From positions 1-9,105 of the forward strand of contig JABSRS010000113.1 in NCBI GenBank assembly GCA_013214885.1: a stretch of DNA of 9,105 nucleotides, given 5' to 3'. Made by a program: the position numbers and the translations under genes. Below are positions 1 to 5,995 of the stretch, in pieces. Each line of letters starts with the position of its first letter. Position 1 is the first letter of the stretch. The notes beneath the pieces were generated by a model. The model did not search any database. It had not been told where the DNA came from and saw nothing but the letters and a program-made list of their open reading frames with translations. The stretch comes from Gammaproteobacteria bacterium (GTDB lineage Bacteria > Pseudomonadota > Gammaproteobacteria > Enterobacterales > Psychrobiaceae).

Positions 1-1
1 G

Positions 2-304
2 CAGTGGCAGGGCCAATTAATGTTAATTGATCCAGCTTTGCCACAATCAGGTTGCTACCACTGCTTGTTCCCAAGCACTGATTCATCTGAGATTGCCAAT
101 AATTGCCACACTCTCGGTGTGGCTGGTGCAATGGTTGGAGTATTGGGCTCGTTACAAGCCAGTGAAGCATTGCGTTATTTAATCGGGGCATCGAGTGAGT
201 TAGCGGCTAAATTTTTGGTGGTAGATGGGATTAGTTTAACCATCAACCATTTCTCGCGCAGCCGTAATAGCCAATGCCCGATTTGCACAGGTAATAAACC
301 ATGA
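2..304 (+). CDS. thiF: ThiF, ThiS adenylyltransferase (3' end only; 5' end outside window)
   Basis: This is the C-terminal 100 residues of an E1-like adenylyltransferase, open from the left window edge; the ATG at 20 is internal. In the family, ThiF uses ATP to adenylate the C-terminal glycine of the sulfur carrier ThiS, in the cytoplasm. Two zinc-ligand cysteine pairs are visible: GCYHC (C18 and C21 of the visible part) and CPIC near the end (C92, C95). Between them lies NCHTLGVAGAMVGVLGSLQA, the conserved helix region of ThiF/MoeB. Its cysteine (C35) aligns with the one reported in E. coli ThiF to form an acyl-disulfide with ThiS. No rhodanese domain follows, and the protein ends just after the second zinc pair, as in short ThiF proteins. 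MoeB is the main alternative, but the four-base ATGA overlap with thiS strongly favours ThiF. The nucleotide-binding N-terminal half cannot be checked. Confidence 0.93.
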   Translation, partial: QWQGQLMLIDPALPQSGCYHCLFPSTDSSEIANNCHTLGVAGAMVGVLGSLQASEALRYLIGASSELAAKFLVVDGISLTINHFSRSRNSQCPICTGNKP

Positions 305-540
305 CAGAAACCAACGAAAAAAGTGTAGTGGTTATTAATAATCAGTACGTGATAGAAATATCTAACCGTGAAACCACCTTAGTTGATGTGCTTGAGCGGC
401 TTAACAATGACAATTTCCCGCTCGGTCAACATTTTGCCATCGCCGTTAATAATAGCATTGTAACTAAACAGCGCTGGTCTACGCACAGCCTTAACCATGA
501 AGACAAAATTAATATATTTGGAGCAATTGCTGGTGGATAA
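301..540 (+). CDS. thiS: ThiS, sulfur carrier protein for thiazole synthesis
   Basis: This small ubiquitin-fold protein of 79 residues ends in AIAGG. The terminal Gly-Gly is the defining feature of ThiS: it is adenylated by ThiF and becomes the thiocarboxylate that donates sulfur to ThiG. The ORF begins at the ATG inside the ATGA overlap with the thiF stop, which suggests translational coupling. An ACAGG Shine-Dalgarno-like sequence at 287-291 lies 9 nt upstream. Enterobacterial ThiS is about 66 residues, so this protein carries roughly a 9-residue N-terminal extension (MTETNEKSV) before the first beta strand (VVINNQ). A GTG at 328 would give a more usual length but lacks the overlap coupling, so the ATG is preferred. 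The core also shows the family-typical ALAINQ-like strand (AIAVNNSIV) and a DKINIFGAI stretch before the tail. Confidence 0.96.
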   Translation: MTETNEKSVVVINNQYVIEISNRETTLVDVLERLNNDNFPLGQHFAIAVNNSIVTKQRWSTHSLNHEDKINIFGAIAGG

Positions 541-541
541 T

Positions 542-1315
542 ATGCAAGATGATAAATTATTGATAGCCGGTCATCAATTTGGCTCAAGACTATTTACTGG
601 CACTGGTAAGTTTAGTGACAAAACCACCATGATTAACGCGCTGATTGCGTCAAAATCACAGCTGGTTACCATGGCATTAAAAAGAATTGATCCAAGTGGT
701 CAAACAGATGACATTCTAGCCCCGCTAATTGCCAACCAAATGAAGCTGTTGCCAAACACTTCGGGAGCCAAAACGGCAGAGGATGCGATTTTCGCCGCGA
801 GACTGACCCGCGAGGCCCTTGGCACTAACTGGATCAAATTAGAAATTCATCCAGATCAAAAATACCTAATGCCAGACCCAATAGAAACCTTAAAAGCGGC
901 GCAAGTACTGTGTGACGAAGGATTCATTGTGTTGCCGTATATCCATGCCGATCCTGTGCTAGCGAAACGCCTAGAACAAGTAGGTTGTGCCGCTGTGATG
1001 CCGTTGGGTTCACCAATTGGCAGCAACAAAGGCTTGGCTAGTCGTGATTTTCTCGAGATCATTATCGAACAAGCTAATGTACCAGTGATTGTCGATGCCG
1101 GTATTGGCGCGCCATCACATGCCGCACTGGCAATGGAAATGGGCGCTGATGCGGTACTCGTTAATACCGCAATCGCTGTTTCACCCGATCCTGTTGCGAT
1201 GAGCCGTGCTTTTGCAATGGCAGTAGAGTCTGGGCGAATCGCTTATTTAGCTGGCTTAGGTCAGGTTAATCAACATGCAATTGCGACCAGTCCGTTAACT
1301 GGCTTCCTGGATTAA
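542..1315 (+). CDS. thiG: ThiG, thiazole synthase
   Basis: ThiG condenses 1-deoxy-D-xylulose 5-phosphate, ThiS-thiocarboxylate sulfur and dehydroglycine into the thiazole phosphate moiety of thiamin. The 257-residue product matches the usual family length of about 256. Visible family blocks are [10 protein letters not shown] (15-24), [12 protein letters not shown] (71-82), [10 protein letters not shown] (96-105), whose K99 corresponds to the Schiff-base lysine, [10 protein letters not shown] (153-162), [12 protein letters not shown] (184-195) and VNTAIAV (207-213) of the (beta/alpha)8 phosphate-binding end. The start at 542 is chosen because the protein then begins a few residues before LLIAG, as in homologues, and a GGTGGA sequence at 532-537 lies 4 nt upstream. 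An in-frame ATG at 497 would add 15 residues and overlap the thiS end by 44 nt; it is unlikely. Only 1 nt separates the thiS stop from this start, which indicates one operon. Confidence 0.98.
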   Translation: MQDDKLLIAGHQFGSRLFTGTGKFSDKTTMINALIASKSQLVTMALKRIDPSGQTDDILAPLIANQMKLLPNTSGAKTAEDAIFAARLTREALGTNWIKLEIHPDQKYLMPDPIETLKAAQVLCDEGFIVLPYIHADPVLAKRLEQVGCAAVMPLGSPIGSNKGLASRDFLEIIIEQANVPVIVDAGIGAPSHAALAMEMGADAVLVNTAIAVSPDPVAMSRAFAMAVESGRIAYLAGLGQVNQHAIATSPLTGFLD

Positions 1316-1319
1316 CATA

Positions 1320-1326
1320 GGTGAGG
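1320..1326 (+). promoter_or_regulatory. Ribosome binding site of thiH
   Basis: GGTGAGG lies 8 nt before the ATG at 1335 in the 19-nt thiG-thiH gap. It decides the thiH start: an upstream in-frame TTG at 1329 would sit only 2 nt from this site and is therefore unlikely. Confidence 0.75.
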
Positions 1327-1334
1327 TTTTGATC

Positions 1335-2474
1335 ATGGGTACATTTACTCAACTGCTCGATCAGCAAAGTTGGCAGCAACGAAAAAACAACATTTATGCC
1401 TGCGATGAAGACGACGTATTAATCGCGTTAACCAATGCAAAATCGGGTAAAAGATTAAGCTTGAAAAATTTTCAGGCATTGATATCTCCTGCGGCTGAGC
1501 CGTACTTGGAACATATGGCACGCTTAAGTCAGCAATTAACCCAGCAACGTTTTGGTAAAACAATCGTTATGTATGTGCCATTGTATTTGTCGAACATGTG
1601 CTCAAAAATTTGTACCTATTGCGGCTTTAGTATGGAAAACAAGATCCGCCGTACTACCCTTGATATGACCCAATTGGTGGCCGAAGCCAAAGCAATCAAA
1701 AAACTTGGTTTCGATCATATTTTATTGGTGACGGGGGAGTCGGAACGTAAAGTTGGGATGGCGTATTTTGAGCAGGCATTAAGCGTATTAAGGCAATACT
1801 TTTCGCACATCTCAATGGAAGTCCAGCCACTATCGACCAAGGACTATCAACAGCTTAAAGATTGGGGGGTTGAGTCAATTTTGGTTTATCAAGAGACTTA
1901 TCATCGCGATAAATATGCAAAATATCATTTAAAAGGGCGTAAATCGGACTTTGATTTTCGTTTAGCGACGCCAGAGCGAGTTGGTGAGGCGGGGATTAAC
2001 AAAGTCGGAATTGGTTGTTTATTAGGGCTTGAAGATTGGCGCAGCGATGCCTTTCATGTGGCGATGCAGCTTGAATTCTTAGAACAAAAATTTTGGAAAA
2101 TGAAGTTCTCTCTATCGTTTCCACGCTTGCGTCCTTGCGAGGGAGGAGCCGAGGTCAACTCGCCGATATCAGAGCGCCAGTTAGTTCAGCTGATTTGTGC
2201 GTATCGACTGTTTAATAATCAAGTCGAATTGTCGTTATCGACTCGCGAATCCGCAGTATTTCGTGACAACATGTTAAGTTTGGGCATTACAACGATGAGT
2301 GCTGGTTCGAAAACTCAACCCGGTGGCTATGCCAGTGACAATGATAGTTTAGAGCAATTTAGCATTGATGATACACGCAGTGTCGCGGACGTTGCTGCGA
2401 TGATTAAAGCGAAAGGGTTTGAGGTGATATGGAAAGACTGGCAACCGGGCTTAACTGAAATGGTTGATCGCTAG
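1335..2474 (+). CDS. thiH: ThiH, 2-iminoacetate synthase (radical SAM tyrosine lyase)
   Basis: ThiH cleaves L-tyrosine by radical SAM chemistry to give dehydroglycine (2-iminoacetate) and p-cresol; dehydroglycine is passed to ThiG. The 379-residue product is close to E. coli ThiH at 377. The [4Fe-4S] cluster motif CSKICTYC is plain, with C89, C93 and C96 in CX3CX2C spacing, preceded by MYVPLYLSN. Other family blocks are LLVTGE, MEVQPLS, YQETYH, GCLLGLEDWR, SFPRLRPC and the C-terminal SAGSKTQPGGY (322-332). The ATG at 1335 is used because of the Shine-Dalgarno at 1320-1326. Having ThiH rather than the oxygen-using glycine oxidase ThiO means this organism makes the glycine imine by the oxygen-sensitive route. 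It is the last gene of the operon, followed by a hairpin at 2518-2549. Confidence 0.98.
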   Translation: MGTFTQLLDQQSWQQRKNNIYACDEDDVLIALTNAKSGKRLSLKNFQALISPAAEPYLEHMARLSQQLTQQRFGKTIVMYVPLYLSNMCSKICTYCGFSMENKIRRTTLDMTQLVAEAKAIKKLGFDHILLVTGESERKVGMAYFEQALSVLRQYFSHISMEVQPLSTKDYQQLKDWGVESILVYQETYHRDKYAKYHLKGRKSDFDFRLATPERVGEAGINKVGIGCLLGLEDWRSDAFHVAMQLEFLEQKFWKMKFSLSFPRLRPCEGGAEVNSPISERQLVQLICAYRLFNNQVELSLSTRESAVFRDNMLSLGITTMSAGSKTQPGGYASDNDSLEQFSIDDTRSVADVAAMIKAKGFEVIWKDWQPGLTEMVDR

Positions 2475-2509
2475 TTGTTGATAGTTGTTGATAGTTGAGC
2501 GGTAGTTGA
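2472..2509. repeat. Short tandem repeat starting at the thiH stop codon
   Basis: TAGTTGTTGA occurs twice in direct succession (2472-2481 and 2482-2491). It is followed by the shortened unit TAGTTGA (2492-2498), GCGG, and TAGTTGA again (2503-2509). The first TAG is the thiH stop. This looks like slippage-derived repetition in non-coding DNA; no function is evident. Confidence 0.7.
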
Positions 2510-2517
2510 TTGAAGTA

Positions 2518-2549
2518 AGTGCCAGATTATTGAGTAATAATCTGGCACT
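2518..2549. terminator. Hairpin between convergent thiH and CBM9/DUF5916 gene, probable bidirectional terminator
   Basis: GTGCCAGATTATT (2519-2531) pairs perfectly with AATAATCTGGCAC (2536-2548) across a GAGT loop, and an additional A-T pair at 2518/2549 makes a 14-bp stem. It lies 43 nt after the thiH stop and 8 nt after the end of the minus-strand gene, so it can serve both transcripts. Neither side has a strong T run (TCTATGTGG on +, ACTTCAATC on -). It may therefore be a weaker intrinsic terminator or an RNA 3'-end stabilising stem. Confidence 0.75.
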
Positions 2550-2557
2550 CTATGTGG

Positions 2558-4870
2558 TTAGTTTAACCAAGCATAACTAAATTTAACAAAGACACTACGC
2601 TGATCCTTGGTGATCTTCGAGAGATCTTGATAGCCAACATACACCAGGGTTTGGGCGTTGAATTTGTAGGAATAAACCAACTGCGTGCCCAAAGATTTGT
2701 CATTTTTCTTGGCCTCGTCAAAGAGGTACTCACGCGGGTCACGATCGATATTAAGGTTAATCGCGGTAAAACGCAGTGACTGTCGGACATCAAACTGATA
2801 TATAAGTCTTAAATCGGTCATATCTGCCTGAAATATCTGGCCGCTGTCAGAATCCATGGTTTGATGACGGTGCCTTAATTTAAGCAATAAATGATCAGTA
2901 ATGTTCCAATCAAATTCAGGATTAAATCTAAACCGATCGGCCATTCGATTGTTGGCCAGATCAATTTCTCGACTCTGCTCAATCAAAAATCTCGCGGTAA
3001 TTCCAGCTGCTGGGGTGATTTCTGACCAAATCCACGCTCCATATTCGTTAAAGCGCTTGGTATTGCCCGTAATCTTAAGAGTGTTGGGGATTAAATCGCC
3101 ATTGGGGAGGAAATCGTTATAGACATTGTCGCGCAATCCAACTTTGTCGCGGTTATAGAGAGAGAACTTTAAGAAACTTTGGTACTCGCCATTAAATTTG
3201 ACATAAAGTTCTTGCTCCTTTTCGATTAAATCACCGCCGGCGTTATGGCTAATGTCCCAGTCGCCACCAAATCTAATCCGGTTAAGCCACTGGTCGTTAA
3301 GATACCAGTTAAGCTCGCCGCCAATGACAAATTTTTGAGCATCGACTTGATTAACAAATCCAAGATCGGCGCGGTAGCCCTCAGACTTTTTACGATAGCT
3401 TATATTGGCATTCCAATCACGCTCACTGTGACGATATTGAATATCAACCGATTGGCCTGAGAAATCATCACCAGTTTTGGCCCGTAACGCCAATTCACCT
3501 GATAGCTTCGCTAGTTGAACTATGTCATCAGGGTATTGGGTATTTGAATTTACGACCAAAGCTTGCAGGGTGTCGGAATCTGTTGGGCGGTATTTAAGAT
3601 CAATAGCGGCGGTAATATTATGATAATCTCCGGACTGACGCATGGTCGTAAGACCACCAATAGATAATTTCTGTGAGGCGTCGTAGCGATAGCGCATTGC
3701 GCCACTATTGCCTTCTGCTTCAAGGTTAATAACAGTTGATGATAAGTTGCCTGGTAACACGAATAATGTTTCTTTATCTTGGGCACCAAAAATGGCAAAG
3801 CTATGTTGTCCCTGTCTGCCGGTTAATTTAGCACCGACTTTAGGCGCGACGACATTGCGGGTGTAAAAGAGGTTTTGAAATGGCACTTCGAAAAAATCGG
3901 CATCATCGAGGAAAAAGCCGCGACGTTCACGATTAAATAAAGAAAAGCTATTGTTGACATTAAGTTGACCAGAGTCAGCTTCGATTTGTGAGAAGTCTGG
4001 ATTAACGGTTGCATAGAGCGATACATCTGGGGAGATCGCCCATTTTAAATCGAGACCAACATCTGAACTACTCTTACTCTGCCATGGCTGGTTGGTATGA
4101 ACATCGCGAGATTGCGACTTGCCGCCAGTTAACGTCGGAACAAGCTGTATTTGCGACGATTGCTTAATTCCAGCTAATCCAGTGGCAACGCTCATTTGAC
4201 ATAATGTACAAGAAAGTTGGCGGTCACGGGGAGAATTTGAAATACGATGGCTGACATCGCGGGGGTAGAAACGCACCAACTCAATGCCCCAATCCTGCAA
4301 ACCCTGCTTTTCTTTAAAGTTAAAAACTCGCAGTGGGATCGCCATTTCAACCCGATAGCCATCCTCGGTTACTTTACCCATTGCGTCCCAAATGACGTCC
4401 CAAGCGGTTGACTCTCGACCAATAAGTTCATTCTCAATCGCGTCTGATTGAACGCCTAACGGGTTAACAAAAAACTGGTATGCCTTGTTGCCATCATTGT
4501 AGGTATCGAGTTTGATCCCAACAATATCATCATTCCAAATTTGATCGCGTTGGCGATAAAAAGCTCTAATATCTTGTGGGTTAGAATCGAAGGCTTCAAA
4601 GGCGATAAAGAGCGTGTCTTCATTGGCCATAATGTACGCTGTGGTTTTAACTGGGGCGGCGGTATTTTCGCCAGGCGACATTTCTATATTAACCGCTATT
4701 TTTGCCGCTTGTTGCCAAACTTTTTCATCGAGAATAGCATCAACTGTGATGGTAGAATTAATGGTTGGAATCGTGAACTTGCCGTTAGAAATATTGCCAG
4801 CATTAGTTGTTATGGGGAAAAGGGATAAACTAGATAAAAATGAGGCAAATAAAATTTTGCGATTAAGCAT
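2558..4870 (-). CDS. Secreted CBM9-like / DUF5916 outer-membrane beta-barrel protein
   Basis: This is a 770-residue exported protein. Residues 1-24 form a signal peptide (basic MLNRK, hydrophobic core, likely cleavage after TNA). Residues about 38-205 resemble a carbohydrate-binding module family 9-like/DOMON domain: DAILDEKVWQQA, an AYIMANEDTLFIAFEAFD strand pair, DDIVGIKLDTYND, and an EMAIPLRVFNF strand. From about 235 to the end the protein matches the DUF5916 barrel pattern: DLKWAISPDVSLYATVNPDFSQIEADSG (about 274-301, quoted in part), RERRGFFLDDADFF (314-327), LFYTRNVVAPKVGAKLTG (334-351), then alternating strands to the C-terminus YAWLN. Length is typical for such proteins in Alteromonadales and Bacteroidetes. 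Substrate and role are unknown; sugar or cell-envelope binding is inference from the CBM9-like fold. A CTLC pair (C221, C224) lies between the two domains. A good Shine-Dalgarno (AAGGGA at 4883-4878) precedes the ATG by 7 nt. Its neighbours on both sides are unrelated housekeeping genes, and terminator-like hairpins flank it, so it is probably monocistronic. Confidence 0.85.
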   Translation of the reverse strand: MLNRKILFASFLSSLSLFPITTNAGNISNGKFTIPTINSTITVDAILDEKVWQQAAKIAVNIEMSPGENTAAPVKTTAYIMANEDTLFIAFEAFDSNPQDIRAFYRQRDQIWNDDIVGIKLDTYNDGNKAYQFFVNPLGVQSDAIENELIGRESTAWDVIWDAMGKVTEDGYRVEMAIPLRVFNFKEKQGLQDWGIELVRFYPRDVSHRISNSPRDRQLSCTLCQMSVATGLAGIKQSSQIQLVPTLTGGKSQSRDVHTNQPWQSKSSSDVGLDLKWAISPDVSLYATVNPDFSQIEADSGQLNVNNSFSLFNRERRGFFLDDADFFEVPFQNLFYTRNVVAPKVGAKLTGRQGQHSFAIFGAQDKETLFVLPGNLSSTVINLEAEGNSGAMRYRYDASQKLSIGGLTTMRQSGDYHNITAAIDLKYRPTDSDTLQALVVNSNTQYPDDIVQLAKLSGELALRAKTGDDFSGQSVDIQYRHSERDWNANISYRKKSEGYRADLGFVNQVDAQKFVIGGELNWYLNDQWLNRIRFGGDWDISHNAGGDLIEKEQELYVKFNGEYQSFLKFSLYNRDKVGLRDNVYNDFLPNGDLIPNTLKITGNTKRFNEYGAWIWSEITPAAGITARFLIEQSREIDLANNRMADRFRFNPEFDWNITDHLLLKLRHRHQTMDSDSGQIFQADMTDLRLIYQFDVRQSLRFTAINLNIDRDPREYLFDEAKKNDKSLGTQLVYSYKFNAQTLVYVGYQDLSKITKDQRSVFVKFSYAWLN

Positions 4871-4877
4871 GTACGTG

Positions 4878-4883
4878 TCCCTT
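4878..4883 (-). promoter_or_regulatory. Ribosome binding site of the CBM9/DUF5916 gene
   Basis: Reading on the minus strand, AAGGGA is followed 7 nt later by the ATG at 4870. This supports that start, which also gives an intact signal peptide. Confidence 0.65.
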
Positions 4884-4917
4884 TGAAAAAGTGGATAGCC
4901 GAACTAAAAGTGTCGAT

Positions 4918-4946
4918 ATTATAATCAAAAAATTGTCAAAAAATTA
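4918..4946 (-). promoter_or_regulatory. Candidate promoter of the CBM9/DUF5916 gene
   Basis: On the minus strand a perfect TATAAT (4923-4918) lies about 48 nt before the start codon. The -35 region at 17-bp spacing (TAATTT, 4946-4941) is poor. A perfect TTGACA (4939-4934) is present but only 10 nt from the TATAAT, too close to pair with it for sigma70. The promoter is therefore plausible but probably needs an activator or the flanking A-tracts. Confidence 0.45.
4925..4945. repeat. A-tract direct repeat with 11-bp period in promoter region
   Basis: TCAAAAAATT occurs at 4925-4934 and again at 4936-4945, separated by a single G. The 11-bp period is about one helical turn, so both A6 tracts face the same side of the DNA. 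The repeat spans the -10/-35 interval of the candidate promoter for the minus-strand gene. It could be a bend, an activator site, or chance in AT-rich DNA. Confidence 0.6.
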
Positions 4947-5010
4947 GCTATAAATGTGAATAATTGTAACAAAAGGTGAGTAACTTCAGGAGCATTGAAT
5001 TGGCGGCAGT

Positions 5011-5048
5011 TAAAAAGAGTCAACCCCGATTGAAAAACAATCGGGGCT
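5011..5048 (-). terminator. Intrinsic terminator of cysZ
   Basis: CCCCGATTG (5024-5032) pairs with CAATCGGGG (5038-5046) across a five-base loop; on the minus-strand transcript one G-U and one A-U pair extend the stem. The transcript then reads TTGACTC followed by a run of five T (5016-5012). It starts about 30 nt after the cysZ stop and separates cysZ from the gene downstream on the same strand. Confidence 0.75.
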
Positions 5049-5078
5049 TTAATTAAGACTAGGATTGGCAGCATTTGC

Positions 5079-5828
5079 TTAATTATTTGATTTGTAATTA
5101 TCGACCCATAGTGCTGTTGCACCACAAATTGCTACTGGCATAACGATAAGGTTTACAATTGGGATCATTGAAAAAATAGTGACCATAAATCCAAAGGACA
5201 GGGCGGTTGGTCGGTCTTCAATTAGCTGTGATTTCATTTGATCAAAGCCAATTTTGTGGTTATCAAACGGGTAATCACAATATTGAATGGCCATCATCCA
5301 CGCTGACAACAAAAACCACAGTACCGGCGCTACTGTTTGGCCAACCACCGGGATCAAAAATAAAATAAGGCAAGCAAGGGCTTTGGGCAGATAATACTTT
5401 AGTTTGACCCATTCCCTCGATAACGTCCGCGGAATATCTTTAATCACATCACCGATGGTCCCTGATGGCGCAGGCTGTCCAGTTAAGTAGCATTCTACTT
5501 TTTCTGATAGTAGACCGTTAAAGGGGGCGGCGATCCAGTTTGCCACTGAACTAAACACAAAGGAGAAAATGACGAGTACAATAATAATAGCCAACGGCCA
5601 TAATATAAAATTAAGCCAACTTAAGAAGTCGGGAATAAAAGCATTCATCCAAGTAAAAAGTTGATCTAACTGAAGGTATAGATAGTAAAAAGCGCCACTA
5701 AATAATATTAGGTTAATTAAAAGTGGCACTAACACGAATGTTCTGAGCCCTTTGACTTGAATTATTTCAAAGCCTTTAAGAAAATAGCTGGCACCGCTGT
5801 GGGATTGTTTAATCAAGATATTGTCCAT
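5079..5828 (-). CDS. cysZ: CysZ, sulfate permease
   Basis: CysZ is an inner-membrane sulfate transporter feeding cysteine synthesis. The 249-residue product aligns with the E. coli protein almost throughout. Diagnostic blocks are ANWIAAPFNGLLSE (96-109), GQTVAPVLWFLLSAWMMAIQ (163-182), YCDYPFDNHK (183-192) and MPVAICGATALWVD (230-243). Hydrophobic membrane segments are seen at about 30-52, 72-98, 147-182 and 209-240. The ATG at 5828 is chosen because it leaves 10 residues before the SG dipeptide, exactly as in E. coli CysZ. A TTG at 5858 would add 10 residues with no homology. Neither start has a clear Shine-Dalgarno. cysZ is divergent from smc. In E. coli it stands beside zipA and ligA, genes that often follow smc in Alteromonadales, so the neighbourhood is conserved and need not mean a link to the thiazole operon. 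Confidence 0.96.
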   Translation of the reverse strand: MDNILIKQSHSGASYFLKGFEIIQVKGLRTFVLVPLLINLILFSGAFYYLYLQLDQLFTWMNAFIPDFLSWLNFILWPLAIIIVLVIFSFVFSSVANWIAAPFNGLLSEKVECYLTGQPAPSGTIGDVIKDIPRTLSREWVKLKYYLPKALACLILFLIPVVGQTVAPVLWFLLSAWMMAIQYCDYPFDNHKIGFDQMKSQLIEDRPTALSFGFMVTIFSMIPIVNLIVMPVAICGATALWVDNYKSNN

Positions 5829-5891
5829 GGTTACAAAACTAACAACAGTATAAATCAATATTGAATAAAAATCAGTGAGTGATGTGTTACA

Positions 5892-5907
5892 AATTAATCA
5901 GTTAATT
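5892..5907. repeat. Inverted repeat overlapping the cysZ -10 box
   Basis: AATTAA (5892-5897) and TTAATT (5902-5907) are exact inverted copies separated by TCAG. The right arm overlaps the minus-strand TATAAT (5910-5905), and the rest covers the expected cysZ start point. It could be an operator, but the arms are AT-only and short, so chance is possible. Confidence 0.35.
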
Positions 5908-5931
5908 ATAGTTTTGGATTAAAAGTGACAA
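5905..5931 (-). promoter_or_regulatory. Candidate sigma70 promoter of cysZ
   Basis: On the minus strand, TTGTCA (5931-5926, five of six matches to the -35 consensus) is followed after 15 nt by a perfect TATAAT (5910-5905). The spacer is shorter than the optimal 17. Transcription would start near 5898 and give a leader of about 70 nt before the ATG at 5828. Confidence 0.55.
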
Positions 5932-5955
5932 AAACTCAGTTCGTTATGTAATAAT
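5925..5955 (+). promoter_or_regulatory. Candidate extended -10 promoter of smc
   Basis: GTGACA (5925-5930, five of six) is followed after 19 nt by AATAAT (5950-5955, five of six). TG at 5947-5948 is placed exactly as in an extended -10 element, which can compensate for the long spacer. Transcription would begin near 5962, giving a leader of about 34 nt. A weak AAGAG (5987-5991) precedes the smc ATG by 4 nt. Confidence 0.55.
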
Positions 5956-5995
5956 GCCGAGTTCGCTCGATTTTAACTGTCTAATAAAGAGAAAA

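Noticed and set aside
497..541. In-frame ATG upstream of thiG giving a 272-residue ThiG overlapping thiS by 44 nt
   Set aside because: The extra 15 residues have no counterpart in ThiG proteins. The ATG at 542 has a nearby GGTGGA and gives the family length.
4541..4886. Plus-strand ORFs of 90-95 residues opposite the 5' end of the CBM9/DUF5916 gene
   Set aside because: They are shadows of a gene with a clear signal peptide and family motifs. No ribosome binding site or domain was seen.
4952..4970. CRP site (AAATGTGA then TAACA)
   Set aside because: The second half-site is weak and separated by 7 rather than 6 bases, so it is not reported as a feature.
4925..5125. 66-residue minus-strand ORF across the cysZ 3' end and terminator
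   Set aside because: It overlaps the cysZ end in another frame and runs through the terminator hairpin, with no supporting start signal.
5829..5858. TTG start at 5858 for cysZ adding 10 residues
   Set aside because: No Shine-Dalgarno and no homology in the extension. The ATG at 5828 matches the E. coli CysZ N-terminus residue for residue in length.
301..5858. Functional sulfur cluster linking thiSGH with cysZ
   Set aside because: cysZ is on the opposite strand, has its own terminator and promoter, and belongs to the conserved cysZ-smc neighbourhood. An unrelated gene lies between. Adjacency is probably coincidental.
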